From assembly GCF_014696625.1 (NCBI RefSeq), contig NZ_JACJQL010000032.1, forward strand, positions 1-64,000: 64,000 nucleotides of DNA, read 5' to 3'. The stretch is from Nostoc parmelioides FACHB-3921 (GTDB lineage: Bacteria > Cyanobacteriota > Cyanobacteriia > Cyanobacteriales > Nostocaceae). A model generated the notes under the pieces. It did no database searches. It worked only from the letters and a program-made list of their open reading frames with translations, and was not told where the DNA came from. The position numbers and the translations under genes were made by a program. Of this stretch, positions 51,946 through 59,478 are shown in pieces; the stretch's first letter is position 1, and each line of letters begins with the position of its first letter.

Positions 51946-52776
51946 ATGATGTTAACTGAAAAGCTTGAGCAATTAAAAGCCTTATTTACAGAAATGGGAC
52001 AGGCTTTAATTGCCTATTCTGGGGGTGTTGATAGTACCTTAGTAGCGAAGATAGCCTATGATGTGTTGGGCGATCGCGCTTTGGCTGTGACTGCGGTTTC
52101 ACCTTCGTTGTTACCAGAGGAACTTGAAGACGCGAAAATTCAAGCCGCAACGATTGGTATTCCCCATAAAATTGTCCAAACTCACGAAATGGACAACCCC
52201 AATTACACATCGAATCCCGTCAACCGTTGTTATTTTTGTAAAAGCGAATTACATGACACCCTCAAACCTTTGGCTTTAGAAATGGGCTACCCCTATGTGG
52301 TGGATGGGGTCAATGCTGATGATTTGCATGATTATCGTCCAGGGATTCAAGCCGCGAAGGAGAGAGGGGCGCGATCGCCTTTAGCCGAATTTGGTGTTAC
52401 TAAATTAGAAGTTAGACAGCTTTCTCAGCAATTAGGCTTACCTTGGTGGGAAAAACCAGCCCAGCCTTGTCTGAGTTCTCGCTTTCCCTACGGTGAGGAA
52501 ATTACCATAGCCAAATTGCAACGCGTAGGTAGAGCCGAAATTTATCTTAGGAAGTTAGGTTGGCAAAATTTACGCGTCCGTTCTGAAGAAGATACAGCTC
52601 GGATTGAATTACCACCAGAAAAAATCAAAGATTTTGTCCTCACCACAGATTTAACCTCTGTAGTCAAAGCATTCCAAGAGTTGGGATTTATCTACGTCAC
52701 CTTAGATTTAGAAGGTTATCGCAGTGGTAAATTAAACCAAGTCCTCAATCAGGCAAATACACCACTAAAAGTTTAA
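51946..52776 (+). CDS. larE: ATP-dependent sacrificial sulfur transferase LarE
   Basis: The product is 276 residues from ATG 51946. It is a PP-loop ATPase (SGGVDST, residues 25-31) of the LarE family, which adds sulphur to the pyridine-based nickel-pincer cofactor precursor. The catalytic sulphur-donor Cys is expected in QPCLSSRFPYG (about Cys175), and a CX2C pair lies earlier in NRCYFCK (about 95/98). Three cysteines like this also occur in cluster-dependent LarE forms. No larA, larB or larC is adjacent. Confidence 0.88.
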   Translation: MMLTEKLEQLKALFTEMGQALIAYSGGVDSTLVAKIAYDVLGDRALAVTAVSPSLLPEELEDAKIQAATIGIPHKIVQTHEMDNPNYTSNPVNRCYFCKSELHDTLKPLALEMGYPYVVDGVNADDLHDYRPGIQAAKERGARSPLAEFGVTKLEVRQLSQQLGLPWWEKPAQPCLSSRFPYGEEITIAKLQRVGRAEIYLRKLGWQNLRVRSEEDTARIELPPEKIKDFVLTTDLTSVVKAFQELGFIYVTLDLEGYRSGKLNQVLNQANTPLKV

Positions 52777-52786
52777 TCACCAGTGA

Positions 52787-53149
52787 TCAAAAAGTCTCTG
52801 CTTCCACAGAAACAAGAATACAACCATTAATCCTCCAACTATCATCTGGTTGTTTCTCCATAAAATACAAAGCCCTGAGAGGAACACCATCGGGTGCTAA
52901 AAGCAACACTGGTTGAGTGATATTGTCCTGAATTGTGGTAACTCTTTCAAAGAAAACTGAGCGTGGACGATACACCGCCGGATAACTCATACTCACCATC
53001 CGCAGGAAATTTTCCGCATTTTGGAATTGCTCTTGAATTGCTGGGGTAGCACAAGCAAAAGCACTTGGTGCATCATCTTGTTGAAAAGCTGCTAATTGGC
53101 TTTCAATCACAGATCGGATGGTAAGAAAATCTTGGTCAGTAACTTCCAT
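52787..53149 (-). CDS. DUF4864 domain protein
   Basis: This 120-residue soluble protein resembles the DUF4864 family, a SnoaL/NTF2-like small fold: an N-terminal helix (QDFLTIRSVIESQLAAFQQD), FACATPAIQEQF, PAVYRPRSVFF, and a final beta ending in LRALYFMEKQPDDSWRINGC. No catalytic residues or function are known to me. It is convergent with larE and only 48 bases from the SGNH hydrolase gene on the same strand, which could be its operon partner. Confidence 0.8.
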   Translation of the reverse strand: MEVTDQDFLTIRSVIESQLAAFQQDDAPSAFACATPAIQEQFQNAENFLRMVSMSYPAVYRPRSVFFERVTTIQDNITQPVLLLAPDGVPLRALYFMEKQPDDSWRINGCILVSVEAETF

Positions 53150-53196
53150 AAATGTATAAATTACGGTAGTTTTTGTTAACTGTTGACTGTTAACTG

Positions 53197-54348
53197 TTAA
53201 CGGTCAACATTTTTGTTTTGAGAGAGTTTGAATTCTACCTGTTGGATAGCAAATCGCCACACATCATAACCATCAGCCGACAAATGCAAGCCATCTGTGG
53301 TTAAATCAGAACGTAAATTGCCATCACCGTCTGCAAACCAACTATGGATGTCTAAATAATTTACTTTTTCTTTTTTAGCAATTTGAGCCAGTTTTGTATT
53401 AATTTCCCGAATCCGACTATTAGAAATTGTTGGCAGGTGGGTAGGTAATATAGATTGTATAAAAATCTGAGTTCTGGGGTGAGACTGCCGTAATCTCCTA
53501 ACCATCTGGCGATGATTACGCAAAATTACTTCATCGCTGGTTCCTTTGCGTAGGTCGTTAATCCCAGCCATGATGTAGATAGCATCAGGACGCGTATATG
53601 AAAACGCTGTTAATCTATTGGCGATACCAGTGGAAGTGTCTCCCGATATACCTTGATTCAGCCACAACTTACCAGATGGTAACTTTTCTCTAGGAAACCA
53701 CATACTCAAGGAATCCCCGACAAGGATACTGAGACGGTTTTTACCTTGACCTTGAGCGATCGCTTTAGCTTCTAGAGCCAATAGACTTTTCCAATCATCA
53801 TAAGTTAGTTGCTGCTTTTGAGTTGCGTCTCGTAATGATTGGTCACTATCACCATCCTGACGTGTGTAAATCTGACCTGTTTTCAATGCAGCTAATCGGT
53901 AATAGTAAAGTTGATTACCAGAAGTTAATAGTTGGTTAGTCGGCTGGGAATTAAGGTTAAAGAATGAGTTTATGGGTGTTGATGATTCTTGATTAGTAAA
54001 TTGCAGTAAAGGAGTATGAGAAGCGGGAATATTTTTCTCGCCATTCGTTGATTGAGAAGCCTTAGATGGTGACAAAGGTTGACTGCTAAATTCGGGGAAG
54101 GATACGTTAAAAAGCGTAGGCAAGCTTTTTTCATCCCCATCCTGTGGTAAGCTCTCAAACGCCTGCGATAGTTGATTACTGAATGGGGATAAAGATGTAT
54201 CCTCGGTAATCACCTCCGGTGCGCTTTGTTTTAGATCCGAGGCAAAACTAGAATTATCTGGCAGGATATCCGATATCTGTGGTAGAGCTGATGCTGGTAG
54301 TGTCAATCCTGTTAACAAACCTACTGCCAACAGATAAGAATCCCTCAT
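53197..54348 (-). CDS. Exported SGNH/GDSL-family hydrolase
   Basis: This 383-residue protein has a signal peptide (1-21, ending LPASA), a low-complexity Ser/Gln-rich linker to about residue 195, then an SGNH esterase domain. Nucleophile Ser is in LVGDSLSMWF. Block II is NQGISGDTS, block III is IMAGINDLRKG, and the catalytic Asp/His are in TTDGLHLSADGYDVW. These hydrolases deacylate or deacetylate carbohydrates or lipids outside the cell. The exact substrate is unknown. A CGTCAACAG/GTTAACTG heptamer run lies just downstream (about 53175-53205). Confidence 0.88.
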   Translation of the reverse strand: MRDSYLLAVGLLTGLTLPASALPQISDILPDNSSFASDLKQSAPEVITEDTSLSPFSNQLSQAFESLPQDGDEKSLPTLFNVSFPEFSSQPLSPSKASQSTNGEKNIPASHTPLLQFTNQESSTPINSFFNLNSQPTNQLLTSGNQLYYYRLAALKTGQIYTRQDGDSDQSLRDATQKQQLTYDDWKSLLALEAKAIAQGQGKNRLSILVGDSLSMWFPREKLPSGKLWLNQGISGDTSTGIANRLTAFSYTRPDAIYIMAGINDLRKGTSDEVILRNHRQMVRRLRQSHPRTQIFIQSILPTHLPTISNSRIREINTKLAQIAKKEKVNYLDIHSWFADGDGNLRSDLTTDGLHLSADGYDVWRFAIQQVEFKLSQNKNVDR

Positions 54349-54741
54349 CGCTTTATGTCTCCTCTGTGTACTTTTTTGTTCTATGACAGTTTTGATTTCC
54401 TACATTCAGGAATTTTACTGTTGTTAAAATATTATTTTTATTGAAAACGTATAGTTCTGTAAACTAGGTTAACGAGATCATATTTAACAATTCACCAATT
54501 CTTTAAGGCACATCTTGCGGTTTAATTAGTAAAGATGATTGCACGGATGCTAACAGCCTGTACTAATAAGTCATTAGCTAAGTATTATTACCAGCCTCAT
54601 GATTTATGTAATAAATACTACTCAGTTCCAGCATATCTTCCGTATCAAAACTTGTAAATATTCATCTTTATCCATTTAAATAAATTTCTATTGGTATAGA
54701 AGAAACCAGGATAAAGTGCTAAGATTTAGTCGCAGTGATTG
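54349..54741. other. Gene-free AT-rich region
   Basis: About 393 bases between the divergently oriented SGNH hydrolase gene and the small gene at 54742. I see no structure, gene or recognised motif beyond presumed promoters. Confidence 0.5.
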
Positions 54742-54954
54742 ATGATTCCCCGTAATTTTGTGGCTAGAGCTAGTACAGCAATTGGTGTTAGTCCAATTAT
54801 TAAAGAGATTGTGCAGAAACAGGCACATTCTACCCGTTTAACCCTAAAAGAGGTAATTCTCATGGGAATGTTAGCAATAGATAAACTTGACGATCAAGGT
54901 CGTCAAGAGTTGGCAGACAAGGTTCATCAAATGCAGGTTAATGGTGAAATATAA
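54742..54954 (+). CDS. Small soluble protein, unknown function
   Basis: This 70-residue hydrophilic, helical protein starts MIPRNFVARASTAIGVSPII and contains LTLKEVILMGMLAIDKLDDQ, reminiscent of ribbon-helix-helix-like or plasmid-partition-associated small proteins, but I do not recognise the family. The start is ATG 54742; TTG 54739 is in frame. It converges with the DNA methyltransferase gene. A DNA-binding role is possible and untested. Confidence 0.5.
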   Translation: MIPRNFVARASTAIGVSPIIKEIVQKQAHSTRLTLKEVILMGMLAIDKLDDQGRQELADKVHQMQVNGEI

Positions 54955-55098
54955 ATTTGTTTGCTCTATTTAATAGTCACAATTTCATAACTCCATTGAT
55001 TGGCTATTAAGCAAACAAGAATAAGGATACAAACCCCTAAATTGTTTATGGGAATTGTGGTTCTGGACTCTAAATTGGGAATTTTTTGTAGTGGCTGA

Positions 55099-56004
55099 CT
55101 ATTCACTAAATCTATAGCGACTTCCCAGAACATAATCCTGATTAATTTCCACAGCAATCCAACGACGTTGCCAAGTTTCCGCAACAAACCCAGTAGTATT
55201 AGAACCTGCAAATGGGTCTAATACTAAATCCCCTTCATCAGTCAAGAATTTGATGAAGAACTCAGCAAACCCCTGAGGAAATCTAGCCGGATGTGGTTTA
55301 ACCCCTGCTGCTTTACAACGTCGTAAATAAGTACTGTTGGATTCAGTATTAGCAATTTCTAGCAAATTTGGGGGAATTGCACCCTGATTATCTTTTTGAA
55401 ATTTATCAGAAATATCATGTCCACTAGGACGAACTTGGGCTTTATAACCTTTTTTGAGTAATCGCTTCATACTCTGGCTATAAGGTTTTAAAATTTTTTT
55501 GTTATCTGCTTTGGGATTGGGGGTTTTTGATAGCCACCAAACAATATTTACTGCATCTTTGACACGGACTCTTCTAATTGTTACCCATTCAGCCGGGGTA
55601 GGTAATCGTGCAGGATTGTAATGATAGAATTCCTGAGCCAGAAAAAAGCCAACTTCCTTACATAATCTCACCAGTAGTTCGTATTGATAAATACTCCGCA
55701 CAGGATTTCCTGGAAGATATGCGCCACCTAAATCTAAAATAAATGAACCATTTTCCGTCAATACTCTCTTAAATTCGTCAGCGAAAGGTAAAAACCATTC
55801 AATATACTTTTCTGCGCTTTCGTTACCGTATTCTTTTTTACGCGTTAAAGCGAATGGTGGTGAAGTGAGGATTAAGTTAATACTGTTGTCGGGGATAGAT
55901 TTAATAATTTCCAAACAGTCGCCTAAATATGCTGCTCCGTGTTGCTGAATATAGGAAGGTATAAAGTTAGCTAATTCTATGGTTGTTGTTTGTTGTGAGT
56001 TCAA
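55099..56004 (-). CDS. Solitary DNA methyltransferase, N4-cytosine type (TSPPF)
   Basis: This 301-residue enzyme has the class-beta order, with catalytic motif IV TSPPFAL (residues 47-53) before the SAM motif DPFAGSNTTGF (about 263-273). The SPPF form of motif IV is typical of N4-methylcytosine enzymes, though N6-adenine enzymes can share it. It starts from TTG 56004; no ATG is in frame nearby. There is no restriction nuclease beside it. In cyanobacteria, solitary GGCC m4C methyltransferases of this size are known to regulate transcription and repair; that specificity is inference. Confidence 0.85.
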   Translation of the reverse strand: MNSQQTTTIELANFIPSYIQQHGAAYLGDCLEIIKSIPDNSINLILTSPPFALTRKKEYGNESAEKYIEWFLPFADEFKRVLTENGSFILDLGGAYLPGNPVRSIYQYELLVRLCKEVGFFLAQEFYHYNPARLPTPAEWVTIRRVRVKDAVNIVWWLSKTPNPKADNKKILKPYSQSMKRLLKKGYKAQVRPSGHDISDKFQKDNQGAIPPNLLEIANTESNSTYLRRCKAAGVKPHPARFPQGFAEFFIKFLTDEGDLVLDPFAGSNTTGFVAETWQRRWIAVEINQDYVLGSRYRFSE

Positions 56005-56036
56005 GCGACATTTTAACTATTGCGATGAGTCAAAGA

Positions 56037-56477
56037 CTACCACTTTTTGTAAGGTAAAAATTTACCAGACATAGTAATCTTAACGCGATCGCCTTTCGGA
56101 TCTGCTTCTTTTTCCACATCCAAGGTAAAGTCAATTGCACTCATAATTCCGTCACCAAACTTTTCTTGGATGACTTCCTTAATGGGAAAACCATACACCT
56201 GCATAATCTCATAAAAACGGTAAATTAATGGATCTGTAGGCACAATTGGCCCCAAGCCTTTGACTGGGTATGCTGTTAGATTTTGAATATAACTGGGGTC
56301 TAATCCCAATGCTTCCACCAGTAACTTGGCTTCTTCCTCAGATGCGCTTGCTTGGCGGTAGAATAGGGCAGCAATCCATACTTCATCCCGCCCCAAAATT
56401 GCTTCTAAATCAGCAAAGCTGAGTCTTTGATCTTTTTTCGCTTGTAAGAGGGTTTGCGTAATTTCCGGTATCGACAT
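56037..56477 (-). CDS. cynS: Cyanate hydratase (cyanase)
   Basis: This 146-residue enzyme converts cyanate and bicarbonate to ammonia and CO2, supplying both N and C. The catalytic residues are in place with the family spacing: Arg87 and Glu90 in YRFYEIMQVYG and Ser113 in GIMSAIDF (E. coli Arg96, Glu99, Ser122). The N-terminal half is the helix-turn-helix-like dimer domain (LSFADLEAILGRDEVWIAAL). I found no NtcA site (GTA-N8-TAC) just upstream. It is adjacent to the CcmS-like gene on the same strand. Confidence 0.96.
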   Translation of the reverse strand: MSIPEITQTLLQAKKDQRLSFADLEAILGRDEVWIAALFYRQASASEEEAKLLVEALGLDPSYIQNLTAYPVKGLGPIVPTDPLIYRFYEIMQVYGFPIKEVIQEKFGDGIMSAIDFTLDVEKEADPKGDRVKITMSGKFLPYKKW

Positions 56478-56569
56478 CTGATAAATTTTCTACAGAATTA
56501 ATTTTGTCAGAGAAAATTTTACCATAATGTGGTAGGCGATCATATTTCCCTATTCTATAAGGTGCAAAT

Positions 56570-56998
56570 TTATACCACAATTTCTCCAATCATACGCTGT
56601 TCTAATAACTCCAACAATCCATCTATATCCTTCCCGACTTGCTCAAAACATACTGGTGGCGGGGGTTCTGGTGCAAACTGAATTAACTTAATTTCACCTT
56701 TACCAATACCAATCATCAAGACTTCAATTTCTGGTTGATTATGTTCAATAATTCCCAAAAGTTCCTGGAGTCGATTTTCTACATTATTATTTAATTTTTC
56801 TACAGCCTCTTTTGGGCAGTAAACAAAATGTGGTGTAGGCTGTAAATCGATACCTATAGTACCTTGGCTATCACCATTTTCTAACCATAGTCCCCAAAAA
56901 AGTGCAGCCAAATCTTGCTGGTTTTCTTTGACAAACCTATCTAACTGGCCACGCCACTTACTATCACCTGATTCCGGCTTAGTACTACCAAACATCAT
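56570..56998 (-). CDS. ccmS: Conserved cyanobacterial protein, CcmS-like (carboxysome assembly chaperone family)
   Basis: This 142-residue soluble protein has a very conserved look: WRGQLDRFVKENQQDLAALF, WGLWLENGDSQGTIGIDL, QPTPHFVYCPKEAVEKL and FAPEPPPPVCFEQVG. I associate this pattern with the cyanobacterial beta-carboxysome assembly chaperone CcmS, reported to bind the CcmK1 C-terminal extension; the match is from memory. It sits upstream of cynS on the same strand with 92 bases between, which would place a CO2-producing enzyme beside a carboxysome factor. A cyanobacterial protein of unknown function is the alternative. Confidence 0.6.
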   Translation of the reverse strand: MMFGSTKPESGDSKWRGQLDRFVKENQQDLAALFWGLWLENGDSQGTIGIDLQPTPHFVYCPKEAVEKLNNNVENRLQELLGIIEHNQPEIEVLMIGIGKGEIKLIQFAPEPPPPVCFEQVGKDIDGLLELLEQRMIGEIVV

Positions 56999-57226
56999 AA
57001 ATAATTAGTCATTGCTCAACAGTCAACATCAGCGATCGCTCAATAGCTGCTTCTGTTTTATTATCCGATGCCGGGGTTGCTTTATGTGATCCTCTCTACA
57101 AGACGCTACCGCGAACGATTTTAGCGTTGGTTAGATGACTGTCGTCAACAGTTCGGCTGACGCTGACCGCAAGCCTCACGCGCAATTCATATCATCACTT
57201 TGGGTAGGTGAGAGGCTTTTTGCTGT

Positions 57227-57878
57227 TCAAGCTAAAATAGCCATCCAAGCAATGCTGGGAGCCAAAATAAAGAATGCACCACCAACGACTACAATAGTCA
57301 TGACTACTTGGATAATATCGTTAGCGCCCACGTCCACAAAACGTTCTAGCTGGTTAAACTCGTTACTGAAGATAGACGTTAAACCACCTGTACTGTGTTC
57401 TTCAAAACAAGCTCCAATTCTTGTAGGTAACTGTATGCGTTTGAACGTAAGTTATGCTTGGTATTATATGCTAAGTTACGCTATGACACGCGATAGCGAT
57501 ATTCAAGAAATGACTCTAGTAGTCTGCCAAGAGAACTTTGCAAGGTTAATAGCAGCAAAAAAAATCTCTTTCTCCCCCTGCTCTCTCTGCTTCCCCTGCT
57601 CCCCCTGCTTGCCCTAGCCCAGCAATTTTGGGTTGGTGAACTACTAGCATCCAAGTGATGACTGTGAGCAGCACCACAATTAAAAATTGCCCAAAGATAT
57701 CTTTTATTCCCAACTGAGCAATGATAGAATCCTGCTGCTTAACCACCGCATTCACCGCCATAGCAATTAAAGCTGGTGGAGCCAAATCAAAAAGTTTACT
57801 TAGAATCGAGCAACCAGTAGCCAACTACATTTGTTGACGACACTGGTATCCATAGTCAAACAGACGCTGTAGAGGATG
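57227..57878 (-). pseudogene. Decayed ABC exporter (N-terminal transmembrane domain only)
   Basis: Reading the minus strand in pieces gives an ABC-exporter N-terminus. HPLQRLFDYGYQCRQQM is followed by a TAG stop (57825-57827), then LATGCSILSKLFDLAPPAL and a segment to TVITWML. A G-rich Nostoc repeat (about 57530-57640) interrupts the frame. Then comes FLEYRYRVS with a TAG (57481-57483), RNLAYN, a frameshift near 57405-57415, and FEEHSTGGLTSIFSNEFNQL. GGAFFILAPSIAWMAILA leads to a stop at 57227. The nucleotide-binding domain is entirely missing. Confidence 0.75.
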
Positions 57879-58052
57879 TGCAGAATGTCTAGGCCTTTGT
57901 AATACCCTGTGAGATGGAGACGCTATAGCCACAGCCTTTGCAAGTTGTGTGTAACTGATATTACCACAGAGTTGGGGACTGGGAATTGGGGACAGAGATA
58001 ACCGTCAACTGTCAACTGTCAACTATCAACTAATGACTACGGAGAAACAAGC

Positions 58053-58901
58053 TTGAAAAATCAGCAATTGGGAAATTGGCAAACTACTGTGTTCGGGATT
58101 TTGGTGGCAATAATTGTGATTATTGGGTTAAATTCCTTTATTATTATCAATCCAGGGCAAGCAGGAGTGTTGAGTATCTTAGGGAAAGCTAGGGATGGCG
58201 CGTTATTAGAGGGGATTCACTTGAAACCGCCTTTGATTTCGGTGATAGATGTTTATGATCTCACCGTCCAAAAATTTGAAGTACCAGCAGAAAGTTCTAC
58301 CAAGGATTTACAAAATTTGTCTGCTAGGTTTGCCATTAACTTTCGCCTAGATCCCATCCAGGTGGTAGATGTGAGAAGAAAGCAAGGAACTTTAGAAAAT
58401 ATAGTCTCCAAAATCATCGCCCCCCAAACACAGGAAGCATTTAAAATTGCAGCCGCTAGAAGAACGGTGGAAGAAGCCATTACCAAGCGGAGTGAGTTAA
58501 AGGAAGACTTCGATAATGCCTTAGGCGATCGCTTAGATAAATATGGAATAATAGTATTAGATACTAGCGTAGTTGACTTGACCTTCTCGCCGGAATTTGC
58601 CAGAGCCGTAGAAGAAAAACAAATTGCAGAACAACGCGCTCAAAGAGCCGTTTACGTAGCGCGAGAAGCGGAACAAGAAGCGCAAGCAGAAATTAATCGA
58701 GCCAAAGGGAAGGCAGAAGCCCAAAGACTCTTGGCAGAAACACTCAAAGCTCAAGGTGGGCAATTAGTACTGCAAAAAGAAGCCATAGAAGCCTGGAGGA
58801 CTGGCGGCGCGCAAATGCCCAAAGTTCTAGTCATGGGTGGAGAATCACAGGGCAGTGTACCCTTTATCTTTAATTTAGGGAACACCCAAAATTTAGACTA
58901 A
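58053..58901 (+). CDS. Prohibitin/SPFH-domain membrane protein
   Basis: This 282-residue protein has an N-terminal membrane helix (residues 12-31), then a band-7/SPFH domain (about 35-200; GLNSFIIINPGQAGVLSILG start) and a charged coiled-coil tail (AREAEQEAQAEINRAKGKAE). It would assemble into membrane rings or microdomains and may regulate proteolysis. The start is TTG 58053, chosen because GGAG lies eight bases upstream; the nearby ATG 58033 is closed by a stop after seven codons. Downstream DUF1824 and ABC-F genes run co-directionally. Confidence 0.88.
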   Translation: MKNQQLGNWQTTVFGILVAIIVIIGLNSFIIINPGQAGVLSILGKARDGALLEGIHLKPPLISVIDVYDLTVQKFEVPAESSTKDLQNLSARFAINFRLDPIQVVDVRRKQGTLENIVSKIIAPQTQEAFKIAAARRTVEEAITKRSELKEDFDNALGDRLDKYGIIVLDTSVVDLTFSPEFARAVEEKQIAEQRAQRAVYVAREAEQEAQAEINRAKGKAEAQRLLAETLKAQGGQLVLQKEAIEAWRTGGAQMPKVLVMGGESQGSVPFIFNLGNTQNLD

Positions 58902-58949
58902 TCGTCTACTCACACACAAACACAACTTAGGAACATAATAAAGTCGTTT

Positions 58950-59366
58950 ATGTCAATGCCCAATCATCCCAATCTTACCACCGCCGACGCGAAAAAAATC
59001 CTCAATAAATTCAACTGCTTAGATATCGCCCCGATTCTCAAGCCATCAGAAAAAGAATCAGTTCGTCGGGCATTGATTTTGATCACCAAACTTTCTGACT
59101 ATCAAATATTAGGAATTTGCGCCGATACAGCCGAAGAAGGACTATTAGCGATGAAAACCTATTCTCATGCCTTAGGTTATGAAGTGCCTATTGATCTACC
59201 TGTAGTTGAAGGCCCAGTCTACATCAAATTAAATGGCAAAAATGGTCTGTGTTATCTCGATTCCTACGCTGGACATCATCGTGGTGTCCTAGTATCATGC
59301 CAATCTTACTATGAAGGAGGAATCAACGAAATGTATGGACATCTACCCCTCGACCTATTTGTTTAA
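58950..59366 (+). CDS. DUF1824 family protein
   Basis: This 138-residue soluble protein is of a cyanobacterium-specific family: DAKKILNKFNCLDIAPILKP, LSDYQILGICADTAEEGLLA, LPVVEGPVYIKLNGKNG and YYEGGINEMYGHLPLDLFV. No function is known to me. It has ATG 58950, with an alternative at 58956. It lies 48 bases after the SPFH gene and may be co-transcribed. Confidence 0.82.
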   Translation: MSMPNHPNLTTADAKKILNKFNCLDIAPILKPSEKESVRRALILITKLSDYQILGICADTAEEGLLAMKTYSHALGYEVPIDLPVVEGPVYIKLNGKNGLCYLDSYAGHHRGVLVSCQSYYEGGINEMYGHLPLDLFV

Positions 59367-59478
59367 AAGTTTAGATTTAATCCGAGGTACGCTACACTCA
59401 ATAAGCGTGCCTCTTCCTCCTAAAATCTTCTGATCTTTGAGCCTGGGCGTGAGCTAAACAGTATCTTTTAAAATTGCT

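Noticed and set aside
56478..56569. NtcA box upstream of cynS
   Set aside because: I looked for GTA-N8-TAC and found none in the short spacer.
57135..57617. 160-codon plus frame
   Set aside because: Antisense to the ABC-exporter pseudogene; hydrophobic segments are mirror artefacts of it.
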